64,000 nt of DNA from Limnomonas spitsbergensis. Its lineage: Eukaryota > Chlorophyta > Chlorophyceae > Chlamydomonadales. Below the pieces are notes generated by a model, which had not been told where the DNA came from, did not search any database, and worked only from the letters and a program-made list of their open reading frames with translations. This document shows positions 37,401-46,861 of the stretch, in pieces (within the stretch, counting starts at the first letter, position 1; every line of letters begins with the position of its first letter). Location: NCBI GenBank assembly GCA_037349105.1, contig JAYJMM010000028.1:1612001-1676000 (forward strand), given 5' to 3'. Both the position numbers and the translations under genes were made by a program.

Positions 37401-39902
37401 AAGTGTTCAAAGACCTCGTAAAATAGTAAGTCCCTGATGCTTCACCACACAGGCAACACAATTTGTTCAATGGAGCACTGAAGCTTGAAGTCAGCATCTT
37501 AGCGGCTTAAGGCCAGGATGGCCTGGTTTAGCAAGCCCTGCTACTTGTACCCGAGGCCGGAGGCTGATACAGGTCCGCATTGGCCCCGTGGTAGCTGTCA
37601 ATTGACTTGCCTGTTGCCTTATTCCTCTTAACACAGCACATTTCACCCTGATCCTTCAGCCCAACATAAGACACTGACCTGCACGTATTGATAATGGATT
37701 GGCTAGCATGCTGCCACCACACTGCTGGCGACGCGGATATAGGTAGCACCGGCCGCCGAGCCCAGTACTGTTCATATTGCGAGTAAGTGAGGGAGCGGTC
37801 TGCGATCCGCAGCGCCACCAGCGCCGAGTCGGGGCTCAGCTCTGTGAGCACCGCCTTCAGCGAGATCGTGATCTTGACCCGTAAGGCGGCCGCAGCAGGC
37901 GCGGTGGTGGGCGCAGCAGTACCCTGCGTCCTGCTCTTCAGCCCAAAGGTGAGCGACATGCGAAGCGCAGGCGGCGCCACCGCGTAGCGTGTCGGCACTG
38001 CAGCGGAGGCACCGCTGGTGCTTCCGTCTACCTTGCTCGGCCGCCTCCCGTCAGACTCCGGGACCATTTGCGGGTTGTTTGCCGTACTGCTGACCTCCAC
38101 GCTCCTCTGCATGTTGCAGCCTAGCTCCACCTCCATACCCCATTGCTGCAGGAGCACGTGCGTCACATCCCACTGAGGCTCCTCGGTGTGGAGCACCGCA
38201 GTGGGAGGCGCAGCCTCCTGCCGGCCACCGCCGCCCCCACGGTCCCCGCGCATCAGATTAGCATCCCCAGCAACGCGAAACCTTTTCCGGGCCGGCACTG
38301 CCTCAAACCCAGTGCTGATGCTCCCCGCAACAAAGACAGGGACCTGCTGTGCTATGGGGAATGTCGGCTCTTGTGTAGCCAAGGATCTTGCAGGAGCTTT
38401 AGACAGCAGTCGAACTGTGACGCCTGCAACGGTCAGCTTGCTGCTCACGCCCCGGCCTATCAGCTCAGCCGCCGCAGCAGCCCCATGCCGGCCTTGACGC
38501 TGAGCCATCAGCAATAGGCGCAGCACCTTTCTCCAGCGGCTTGGTCCAGGGCCCTCGTGAGCGTCGACGCCGTCCATGTTGTCCATGTTGTACTTGCTGG
38601 CAAGCGGGGCGTCTGTTTGCGAGTGCTCGACGGGCTGCGTCTGCAAACCTGTCCATGCTGGCCCAGCGACGCTCTCCGAGCTGCACAGAACGCCCCCCCG
38701 ACCTGCAGATGCTCCCTTGACCCGTTCCGACACGGACGCCTTAAGGTTAAGCAAGCCCGATCTGTGTTGCGGAGACGGGCAGGCCACTGTGCCCAAGTGT
38801 ACTGTCCGTACATCAACCTGCACACCATCCCGCCAGCCCCAGGCATGCGGTACGATTAACGAAGGTGAGTTGGACACAGACCCCATGCCCCTCGGCGGCC
38901 CCAGCTCCCCATCCTGGACGTAAAGCATTGAACTTCTGTGGCACTCGATGACCAGGTTTCGGAATACCAGCGCACTAATGGCATGCACGGCGTGGTGCGA
39001 TAGCCACTGGGAGATGCCAGAGCTGCCGCCGGTCTGCCCGCCCGGCTTGGTCCACAGCAGCGTCTCCAGCAGCCTGAGCTTACCGTACTCCTTCTCGCTC
39101 CATGGCGCCATGTGGATGCTGGCCTGCGGGATGAGAGCGGGTATGCAAATATAATTGATGGGCTGGACGCCTCTTGCGTGGATGCTGGCCTTCAGGGCAA
39201 ACGGGAGAGCCAGTGTGGGGTTGAAATGGATGGGCTTTAAAAGCCCCACGTGATTTGCGCTTGGTTCTCGTGGGAAATTGTGCTGGCCAGGGGTGCATAT
39301 ATAGCAGGGTTTGACGCCATGCAACAGTGCAAGCATGCCATGCCCTGCCAACTTCTGGGACCCGACAAATAGCATGATGGAAGCTAGGCAGCAGCGCATG
39401 CATGGGAGAAGATGATGCCCACCTTGGGAAGGCAGCGCTGCTCCAGCTCACATCTAAAGCCCACTATCCGAAGCTGAGCGGGAGACCTCCATGTCGGCCA
39501 CTGCCATGTCGCACTCTTTAATTCGACACGTTTCAAAACGACGGGGCCATGGACCCGCTGCAGCACATTCTCACTTAGGGAGAAATCGCTGAGGCTCAAA
39601 CCTGAAAATGGGGAGGCATCACGCATGACACATGGTACCGGTGTTGGAGGGAACGTAACGACCTCAGAGAAAAATCGGGTAGAGGACATTTGTAACACTC
39701 TACCTCCAGAGCATCTGCTGACAACGCCTTGTGATGATGTGGCTGATTCGCCAGCCCGGAGCCGGTCTTGTGAGGCAGGTGCATCGAACTTCCCTTTCAA
39801 AAATCGAATAACAATATCTGTGAAGGTGTATGTCCTTGTCACTGTATACACGATCAACAGCGACAAGGCGACACAGACAAGTGACACAGTAGACACCAGC
39901 AT
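24954..39902 (-). CDS. VPS13: VPS13-family bridge-like lipid transfer protein, multi-exon, 3' part outside window
   Basis: VPS13 proteins are rod-shaped lipid channels at membrane contact sites. My exon model (minus strand, 5' to 3'): 39902-39704, 39601-39423, 39123-37679, 36041-35683, 35207-35111, 33960-33797, 33344-33079, 32661-32344, 32029-31763, 31491-31235, 30552-30391, 29862-29676, 29387-29080, 28481-28275, 27924-27805, 27052-26806, 26620-26456, 26134-25904, 25800-25762 (weak, 39 bp), 25460-24954. Every junction is GT-AG and every phase matches, giving about 1,908 codons. Family evidence: a leucine-rich stretch ending in a helical repeat like the VPS13 N-terminal region (EYGKLRLLETLLWTK, then a helix before HAISALVFRNLVIE), the signature SPAVWWQHASQSI near residues 590-605, a following basic coil with YTAVYTELRRRK, and LESKLTLAQVITFR. 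The family is usually over 3,000 residues, so the C-terminal half is missing here. The N-terminus and exon 19 are the least certain parts. Confidence 0.75.
28946..28987. repeat. Short direct repeat in an intron
   Basis: Two adjacent copies of a 21-bp unit built on GCTCAGTGCTAATATAAAGG, in the intron between exons 13 and 14 of the VPS13-like gene. Confidence 0.7.
30231..30293. repeat. Intronic GAGGGTTGA simple repeat
   Basis: Irregular iterations of GAGGGTTGA, GATTGAGGGTTGAG and GAGGTTGAGAG in the intron between exons 11 and 12 of the VPS13-like gene. Similar isolated motifs occur near 29930, 30580 and 32300, all in introns. The unit is not regular enough to call telomeric. Confidence 0.5.
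32787..33070. repeat. Intronic ~40-bp degenerate tandem repeat
   Basis: About seven units, each with a TTRGCAGTRCAACAY core followed by a GTGTACATC-type and AGGTTGCTG-type stretch. Core starts near 32787, 32828, 32868, 32908, 32940, 32980 and 33020, with a further half-unit at 33060. Spacing is 40-41 bp except one 32-bp step. It fills almost the whole intron between exons 7 and 8 of the VPS13-like gene. Confidence 0.75.
35111..36041 (-). CDS. VPS13: VPS13-like gene, exons 4-5 (basic helical coil)
   Basis: Exon 4 (35683-36041) completes the arginine codon split by the previous intron and continues DRFPIRKLSHLVDLRRQY, TAVYTELRRRK and a long charged coil with EEEEKLADFIKREKERC. Exon 5 (35111-35207) gives DDALAAQLKLLESKLTLAQV and ends at a donor GTGGGG. 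In VPS13 proteins the same order is seen: tryptophan pair, tyrosine-rich helix, then an E/L-rich helix ending in a LxxxI..R pattern. The intron before exon 4 is the longest internal one (1.64 kb). Confidence 0.75.
36042..37678 (-). other. Long VPS13-like intron, no recognised content
   Basis: This 1.64-kb interval lies between exons 3 and 4. Short open frames on both strands (for example 36652-37185 plus) are low-complexity or GC-driven, and none has recognisable domains. I see no repeat family or RNA gene in it. Confidence 0.5.
37679..39123 (-). CDS. VPS13: VPS13-like gene, exon 3 with the WW signature
   Basis: A single 1,445-bp exon of 481 codons. It starts after ATCCCGCAG and ends at TGCAG/GTCAGTG. 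Early residues (SEKEYGKLRLLETLLW, then a helix and VFRNLVIECHRSS) match the pattern of the VPS13 N-terminal domain. The middle is Gly/Ala-rich low complexity and probably a lineage-specific insertion. The end, ALRIADRSLTYSQYEQYW followed by RRPVLPISASPAVWWQHA, corresponds to the VPS13 segment that precedes the conserved tryptophan pair. This exon is the strongest single piece of family evidence. Confidence 0.8.
39423..39902 (-). CDS. VPS13: VPS13-like gene, exons 1-2 (N-terminal segment)
   Basis: Exon 1 (39704-39902) opens at an ATG and encodes a hydrophobic stretch at about residues 2-20 (VSLVCVALSLLIVYTV), then TDIVIRFLKGKF. A GGAG/GTAGAG donor and a TTTTCAG acceptor define a 102-bp intron whose phase fits, although the frame is also open across it. 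Exon 2 (39423-39601) reads like the second half of a chorein N-terminal domain: SLSDFSLSENVLQRV, a short beta-rich stretch, a WQWPTW segment where the family often has IPW, then AQLRIVGFRCELE. I do not see the usual YVEGL-type opening, so the true start could lie elsewhere. Confidence 0.55.
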
Positions 39903-40599
39903 CGGCTGTCGATCCTATTTCAAAATCATGGGGGTAGAAAGGCAGACAGGAAGAAATTAAACGCCGGATCGTGTCTTAGGACAAGTAAGGAAACAAACGA
40001 TCGGCATTTTGTGTGGGTACATACGGTATCAGCTTCACACTTATGCAGCTTCACGCTTAATCCGAGTCGGTTGGGTCGGGAATCGCCAGTGGAAACACGG
40101 TCTAAGGCTGTGTTTCCATTGGAGTTTGAGGTGAGCAGTCGGACAGGTCGGTTTTGTTCGGTCCGCGCCAAAGTTTAAGCCCGAGGTAGAGACCATAGAA
40201 AAATCCGGCCTTCGTTTCCATTGCATGTCCGGGGTGGCCGATTCGCATTCAAGAACCTCGCAGGCTAAGATTTTCGAAATGTCACAGCATTCCTTGGTAG
40301 TTATTAAGTTGCGTTTGTTGTGCTGCTGCAAAACGAATCGCGCTATCGGCTTGTCCATGCGTAGTGGCATTGGGCGCAGCTGGCAACGCTCTTTCGAAAT
40401 TTCTGCACCTATGTAGCTTGAACACGTAGATCAAAGCAACCAGTGGTGCTTACGTATACTATTGCTTTATTTCGGTTCAGTCGCGCATGCTGCAACGCAA
40501 CGACGGGGTAGAAATCGTCACGTGAGGTTCCGTGGGCCGGGACAGCCAGTCGACTTCCATCGAACCAGCAGAGTTTATCAGCGGTATGAATACAGGAGA
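39903..40599. promoter_or_regulatory. Intergenic region between divergent genes
   Basis: About 700 bp separate the VPS13-like start (minus) from the ORF at 40600 (plus), so any promoters here would be divergent. No clear TATA box stands out. It contains the hairpin at 40086-40122 and a leader-like stretch (40426-40520) that resembles the inside of the element at 55361-55795. Confidence 0.35.
40086..40122. repeat. 13-bp stem hairpin
   Basis: CCAGTGGAAACAC is followed by an 11-nt spacer and then GTGTTTCCATTGG, a 13-bp stem with one wobble pair. A third partial copy of the arm (CGTTTCCATTG) lies near 40208. The arrangement is typical of a small foldback-element remnant. Confidence 0.5.
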
Positions 40600-41700
40600 A
40601 TGAGCACAGTGCTCAAAAAAACAAGGCTGCGAAGTATTGTCCAGCTGGCGTTTGGGGTGGATGTCACCCAAACTCACTTCGGGTCTCGGACCGCCATGCA
40701 GTATCCTGTAAGCGCGTCTCATGATGTTCTGACACATAAAGAGTTTAAGGGTGTGCCAGCCAATGATGCTGAGATTGCTTGCTCGTGGTCAAGACTCAAG
40801 CTGATTAGTAACCTTGAGAGGTTTACGCTAGAGTTCGCACAACCACAAACTGAGGGTTACTATATGCTTCTTCGTCAAGAGGAGCACATTCTCAAGGCTC
40901 TCATGGACATTCCGGACCAAAGTAGGGTGAGAAGCAATAAACTTGCATTCTTCTGGTTAAACAAATTAATGGCAGTCCACGAGTTCCTGGACGATAGCTT
41001 AAAGAGTACTTTGTTTATAGCCATGCACAGCAATGAAGAGCTGCCTTCCGCCATGAAACCGCATGAGCAATGGCAAGATGAAATTGCCATGCACAGTCAT
41101 GCAGAGCTGCCTTCCGCTATCATGGCGCACGAGGTGATTTACTCAGAAACTCCCTTGTCCACACATCCCCCAACGCATGACAGCATCAATGTGTGCTCCT
41201 CCAAAGCCAAGCCCATGCAGGAAACTGATTCCGTTGAGAAGTACAAGACCACACGAGGTGGAGAGGGCAACCGTATGCCGCGTTCCTCCGGGCCCATCCT
41301 GATTGACAGTGCTCCACGAATTTGGTCATTCACGACTTCAAAGGTGAAGGATTTGTTTGGGGAAGGCCTAGACAAACACACTGATGTTCCTAAGATTCAA
41401 GACAGATTAGACAGATACATCCGTCCTGATGACATGGGTGGGGGTATGCAACCTAAGGGGCATAGAGCTGAGACTTCCATGGACAGTTACCCGGTCAGTC
41501 AAGAGCATGTCATTGAAACAGAAGAGCTCAGTGAGTTTTCCTCAGGCCTAGAGACTCCGGTGCGCATGGTGCATGAGGTACACCGACAGAGTGGGAATTT
41601 CATAATGGAATCATGGGGGCCTAGAAGACAGGTTTTAATGGCTTCTGAGCTATGCTTTGAGCAAGGCAAACCTTCATTTGAGATTAAAATTCCTATCTGA
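40600..41700 (+). CDS. Orphan 366-residue protein with an internal duplication
   Basis: I do not recognise this protein. The in-frame ATG at 40600 gives 366 codons ending in TGA at 41700; the frame is open further upstream but without an ATG. The N-terminal part is basic and mixed alpha/beta in character. Around residues 145-190 a segment of about 21 residues is repeated: IAMHSNEELPSAM and then IAMHSHAELPSAI. The C-terminal half is polar and probably disordered. No signal peptide, membrane segment or nuclease motif is visible. It could be a real gene, a retrogene or the coding part of a mobile element: it lacks obvious introns, unlike the two certain genes here, and is followed at once by long hairpins. 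Confidence 0.45.
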   Translation: MSTVLKKTRLRSIVQLAFGVDVTQTHFGSRTAMQYPVSASHDVLTHKEFKGVPANDAEIACSWSRLKLISNLERFTLEFAQPQTEGYYMLLRQEEHILKALMDIPDQSRVRSNKLAFFWLNKLMAVHEFLDDSLKSTLFIAMHSNEELPSAMKPHEQWQDEIAMHSHAELPSAIMAHEVIYSETPLSTHPPTHDSINVCSSKAKPMQETDSVEKYKTTRGGEGNRMPRSSGPILIDSAPRIWSFTTSKVKDLFGEGLDKHTDVPKIQDRLDRYIRPDDMGGGMQPKGHRAETSMDSYPVSQEHVIETEELSEFSSGLETPVRMVHEVHRQSGNFIMESWGPRRQVLMASELCFEQGKPSFEIKIPI

Positions 41701-41715
41701 TAGTCGTTTCTGATA

Positions 41716-41788
41716 GTCGTTTCTGTGCTTGAAACAGAAGCACAGAAACAAGTCGTTTCTGTGCTTCTGTTTCAAGCACAGAAACGAC
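41716..41788. repeat. Perfect 34-bp inverted repeat (hairpin 1)
   Basis: Left arm 41716-41749 and right arm 41755-41788 are exact reverse complements with a 5-nt loop. Each arm contains the near-palindromic core GTTTCTGTGCTT...AGCACAGAAAC, so several alternative folds exist. It starts 15 bp after the stop codon of the 40600-41700 ORF and follows a direct repeat of GATAGTCGTTTCTG. Confidence 0.95.
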
Positions 41789-41866
41789 TTGTTTCTGTGC
41801 TTGGATCCATGGGGCACTGGTCAGTCGCCAGTGCCCCATGGATCCAAGCACAGAAACAAGTCGTTT
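41782..41866. repeat. Perfect 39-bp inverted repeat (hairpin 2)
   Basis: Left arm 41782-41820 and right arm 41828-41866 are exact reverse complements around a 7-nt loop. The distal part of each arm repeats the CACAGAAAC core of hairpin 1; the loop-proximal part is GGATCCATGGGGCACTGG. The two hairpins overlap by 7 bp, so they form either two stems or one larger compound structure. Confidence 0.95.
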
Positions 41867-42923
41867 GAAAATGTGGACCATGCAGAGTGTGATCCGAACC
41901 AGTTCACACTTTCATCCGCACAGAGCATTGCGAAGTCGGAGCTTAGCCAGATGTGAATTGACACCCGTCAGGGTGTGAGTGAGTGTGTACAGTTTGTACC
42001 CGTCTCTACCCCATTTGTGATGCATGATCACTGCCAGATGCTTGTCCACTGCGAGATGCTTGACCGCTTCGAGACGCTTGCTCCCTCCCTTTCTACCCAA
42101 AGCCAGGGTGTACACCTTCTTCGTGCGGCCCTGGATAAACCAACGGTTAAGGGTTTCCACAGCCCCCACCTTCGGTAGCGTGGCAGCGTCATGGTGATGT
42201 TCGGTTGACCTGTCCTTGGTCAATGTTAGTTTAATAACTTCTTTTGTTTCCTTCTCGCATGGTGACCCATGCAATTAATGTAGCACTGCCCGTTATAGCA
42301 GTTGGATGGTGCCTCTAGAGGCTAGTTGTAATGCCGCTGCTGTTCTTGCCTTCTCAACTTTGATTGACTCTCTAAGAGCCAGATATGTACGATGTGTATT
42401 GCAATCTGCTATGCTGTACATCCTGTTGATACGAACAACGTGTTCATACCTGCTGGTTACTACCTGCTTGTTCACACTGATGGTACGCCCCCGAATGTTC
42501 ACACATACAACAATTGCATCATCTGGTGGTACACACCTGTTCATACTTGCGTGTTCACACCTAGTTGTACGTACTCCCGGTTCACACTTGGATGTTGACC
42601 ATAAATGTTACAACTACCGTGATGTGCTGTCTTTTTCAGTAGACATATTCGCAAACACTAACTCCTAATTCCTGATAGGACTGTTCTAAATGCAGTCTCC
42701 TGCAGGACTGCTAAGCATGCCTATTGTCCAGCTCAAAGCTGGTTTATGATCACAGCTCAGAGCTGGGGGGGGCTGTCTGTACATAAGCATGCTTTATTTT
42801 TCTTTGCTTAAAACTTTTCCCTACCCATGGTTCCTCCCATGTGCAGAATGGTCCAGTGAGTTATCAATCGCCAACCGAATGCAGCGCACACCGCAGCGCA
42901 CACCGTATTGAGCAAGCTTCAAC
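41867..42923. other. Intergenic stretch with scattered GTTCAYAC motifs
   Basis: No convincing gene. GTTCACAC or GTTCATAC appears about six times between 42440 and 42590, and once each near 41900 and 46090. A run of eight G follows AGCT at 42761-42772. A minus-strand frame at 41912-42274 has no recognisable domain. Confidence 0.4.
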
Positions 42924-45360
42924 ATGATACTACTGCATGCCTGCAGAGTACTACTTCAGACTCCTCAAACCGGTGTAGTTAACCCTTGTCGCGTAATGTC
43001 TCAAATGCATTGTAGATGTGCTATGTCTGACGATACTGTTAAGGCAACCGAAAGAGTACTCAGGCTAGTAGAACGCCATGTACTGCAGTTCTATCAGAGC
43101 TGGGGATGTACTGGGACTTATAATGGGGGACTCTGATGACCCTGATGTGCAGCAACATCACCTATTCCAGCAGCAGCAGCAGCATCTTGCTGAAAAGAAG
43201 AAAATCAATAACTAAGAAAGCGACAGGTTAGCTAAGTGGGACCAGGCAAATATTAGAGAGTTCGCTGGTTATGAGTTTCGTTCTGGTCCCGCGTGGTCCC
43301 CATCTTTAGGGGGACCCGGGATGCGCTCTGGGCTCCCACGTGTCGGGGGCCCCGGGCCAAGCCGTGAGTCTCCACCTGTCGGAAACTCCGGCAGAACAGC
43401 TACTGTGCCTCCATTTGTCGGAGGCCAGAGCCCTATGAATCCTCCACCTGTCGGAGGTTCCAGAAGAGTTGAAGGGCCCCCATATGTCGGGGGCCCCATC
43501 TTCATTGGTGAGCCTCTTAATGTCGGAGGCTCCCTTAGCAACCGTGGGCCCTCACATGTCGAGGGCCCCGGACATAGCATTAGGCTTCCAATTGCCGGAA
43601 GCTCTAGCAGTGGCCCAGCTGGTGGCTATTCGCAATTCTTTAGCGTTGGAGAGCTGGGATTTTCAGTGTGAACCTCTGTTGAATGGGATCTAATTCCCTC
43701 CCACCTTCTCCACCTCTATGGAGTAGCTCAGGATGCGGAGGCCGTGATTGAGTTCAGGCATGAGCAGTCGACCCGTTTCGGAGAGGACTGCGTTGCTATT
43801 CAGCAAAGGCGCCTAATTTGGCGGCTGCTCTGCAAATTGTCCCCGGGCCATGTTTTCGATGAGGAAATGGAGGTTTTCAGAGTTGTCCTTAGCTTTGTGA
43901 AAGGTCGCCACACTGACTATGCCTTTATGTCAGATCTGGTGGTTGCGCAGTCTGAAGCTGACAGCCTCATGAACGTTGACCGTCGCTGGAAATTTTCGCA
44001 GTTCAAATGACTGTTACGTAATGGAATTAAAATCAACCGCTACTTTTATTGCGATTCAGACTCTTCTGCTAGAAAGATAGCAATGTATAGAGTAAGGTTA
44101 TTTCACCTACAATGTCCTACACTTTTGGATACAGATGTGTGCCTCAATTCCTTCACTAACCCTCCGCAGGATGTATACAAGATCCAAGAGTCAAGTCTTC
44201 TTAACATCGGCTTTTTAGACGGGTGTCAATGGCTGCTGTGTGCAGGATTTATGTGTTCTGACCTTTCTTCTGCTGGGTTAAAAACTGGATTACATGGTAC
44301 TAAAAGTTCTGCTTTCTTCCCACTTCTCAAGATATTGGGTACGACTCAAGCTCTACAAGTTAATCAAGCTCCTGTGATTTATTTTATAGAGAACACAGCA
44401 ATACAATTCGCCAAGGGTCAATCTGCTGACATGCGTTAATCATTTACTAAATTATGTGAGCGTCTGGACATCTCTGTTACATTTGACGTTGTTGCTGTTG
44501 GTGTTTTTGCTCACTGGTTAATGAATTATTGGTGCAACATCTGTGCGCCTACTGCCTTGCAATTGATCTGAATTCCTTTGTCAGGGATCCTGATCTTAGA
44601 CTTGCAGATGTTCTGGAGCCCAACCGTCAAGCGCAACTGTGCAAATTGGAGCACCGCTATCCGGGCCTTACCACGCTGTCAACAAAAAAGGCCACCTACT
44701 TCAAGTGTTACCTACTCTGGTTGCATGAGTTCACTCATGGGCCTTCAGCAGAGACGGTGCGGGGCTAGTTTGGGAAGACAACAAACTGTTTGACCTAACT
44801 AATTTAAAAAGAGAACGGATTCTTGGCTATGCAGATCACTGCACTTCAGGCAATGGTGCTTCTTTCGATGCTAGACACAAAGTCAATGGAGGAGCTTTTG
44901 ATGTAAACGTCAGAAGTCATCTTATTGCTGCCAGCTTTGCATATAAAGCTGCTGATTTCTTGCAGCCCTCACAACAGAATTTAGTTGCTGCAGTTTCTTG
45001 CCTAGAGCTGGGGGGGAACGAAATCCTGATCAAAATTTGACAAATTTATTTGCATGAGTAGCTGACATGATTTTTCGTGCAGCTCAGGCAGAAGCTGCAG
45101 AATTGTCTGAGGCAGACATTCAACCTGTTAATGAGGAGATGATGTTAACATTAATGCAAAGGGTGCCACTCATGAGGGTGCAATTCATCGTGCTGCTGCA
45201 CCCAAAATTGCTGTTGCACCCAAAATTATTGCTGCACCAAACCATCCTAAATTAACCTTGATTCCGGTACCACTGAGAATGGGGGCAAGGGATAGGCAAC
45301 CTGTTCGTTCATTTAATGCGCTGTCCTCTTTGTCCTCATGTCCTATTGCTGTGTGCTGAC
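42924..45360 (+). pseudogene. Decayed coding stretch, probably from a mobile element
   Basis: On the plus strand a series of frames can be read with interruptions: a Gln-rich segment before a TAA near 43212, then LAKWDQANIREFAGYEF and the Pro/Gly repeat, a frame at 43744-44010, one at 44083-44439 (with PVIYFIENTAIQFAKG), one at 44529-44768, and further pieces to about 45357. The order (Gln/Pro-rich start, then enzyme-like segments, then a G-run at 45006-45016) suggests a retroelement, and the FIENTAIQ segment is loosely like the catalytic region of retroelement RNase H. I could not assign a family. At least four stops or frameshifts break it. Confidence 0.35.
43295..43604 (+). repeat. 36-bp-period array of self-complementary hairpins
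   Basis: Nine stem-loops follow one another. Loops of the last eight begin at 43338, 43374, 43413, 43446, 43482, 43518, 43554 and 43590, that is steps of 36, 39, 33, 36, 36, 36 and 36 nt. Loops are 7 nt, of the form ANNTGTC (ACGTGTC, ACCTGTC, ATTTGTC, ATATGTC, ACATGTC; the last is AATTGCC). Stems are 5-8 bp and differ between units yet pair internally: GGGCCCCC with GGGGGCCC, GAGCCTCT with GGAGGCTC, GGGCCCTC with GAGGGCCC, GCCTCC with GGAGGC. All steps are multiples of 3, and the plus frame reads PxVGG-type repeats of 12 residues. Two rows have a single mismatch or wobble. Confidence 0.85.
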
Positions 45361-46861
45361 TTGATTTTGCATACAACTCAAACATTAGCTGCTGAGTTGA
45401 TATATGTAGTTGTGTTGCATAAGCACCCTGTTCGGCCGGTGAAAAGTGCGTAAGTGCGGTACCTACATAAAACGTTAGATTTAAAAATAAATTAGATATG
45501 GACCTGCGTTGGAGTGATATGTGTACTGGGTAACTACATAGGGGTAATGGTGCTAATTTGAGTTCTGCTAGCCACTCTGACCTTGAGACCCAGTGATGAT
45601 TCCAAATGCGGTGGGAGTACTGCCACTGCCCTGTGCTAAAATTACCTGGTCAGTGAAATTGTGGCTTAATTACGGCCAAAAGTCATAGATCCTGCATGGT
45701 AACCATTTTATGGTTGGAAGGAGCTATTTTGTTGTTTAGCATTGTGATACGCCGCTCTATTCTAAAACTGCGGCCTAGATCTTACCTCTATCTGATAGCT
45801 AGGTGTTGAAGGACTGCTTGTACTCTGCTGCCATACCTGTTGGGGTCATAATGTCAGGCCCAGTGTGGTCCTACCAGTGCCGCCGCAAGGATGTGATACC
45901 CAGAGATGGGACAGTTTTAAACCATGACCTGCTTCCCATGCCGCTTGTATGATCATGATGATCTGAGAATTTAAACTTCTGTTAGATTGTGATTTACACC
46001 CTGTGTCAATCATAATCCAACGAGTACAGATCAATTAATTGTATGAATCAATTAATTGTACTGTGACACAGGTTTGATTTTTAGTCCACACTTTTAAACG
46101 GGTTCACACTTATGCATGTTCCTGTTGATTTTGGCTATGTTGAGTCCCTTGCTGCATTGTGTACCCAAATTAAAGCTTTCTTACCGTAGCTGCTTTCGCC
46201 CGCAAGATCGGCTGTGGAGGATGTTACCTTGAAGACTAAGGCCCCAGCGCAACGGCGCCTGGGGACCGCAGCCCCATCCGGAATCAGTCCAAGGTCCTCG
46301 CCAATTACGGAGCTAGATGAAAATAGCATCAGCCACTGCCCTGGGATTTTTCTGGCAAGTCTTGAAACGTTTCTCCAGAGCTGGCTTAATTTGTGGAAGG
46401 TTCCTCAACTACAACTGATTGGCTATTGCAATTTAGAACTCTAGTTACCATAGGCCATTAACAATTGCTGTCAATTTGAAGATTTTGTCCCACGCACGGC
46501 TGTTGTGCGTTTAGCTTTTAGCGTTTGTTTTGACTTCAGCTTGCGACGGTTATTTTTGGCTAAAGACAGTCTCAAGGCTTTCATCAGTAATTTGCTGATC
46601 TGTTTCTGCAGTGACATTGAACCAAGGTAACAAATCTTGTTATTCAGCTGATTTACTTCTCAAAAGTTCTATGATTGAACTAAGTAAAATTCGTAACCCT
46701 TAATGAAGGTTAAGCTGTAGATTTTTAAGAATTTCCCCTGGGGATTTTTCACCCTTTTTGACAGTCCTCTATAAGTGTCTCCTTCGTATCTTATTTCGGA
46801 CTGGGGGGGAGTGAGATCGTCTCTTTGATACTTGCTTTATCTGTTTGCTGTACTTGCGCAG
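45361..46861. other. AT-richer interval without a recognised gene
   Basis: Only short frames. It contains a 14-bp direct repeat ATCAATTAATTGTA at 46030-46043 and 46047-46060, and a G-run (CTGGGGGGGAG) near 46801. Nothing else stands out. Confidence 0.4.

Noticed and set aside
43269..43580. Minus-strand Pro/Gly-rich 103-codon gene
   Set aside because: It exists because the hairpin stems are self-complementary, so both strands encode Gly/Pro-rich repeats.
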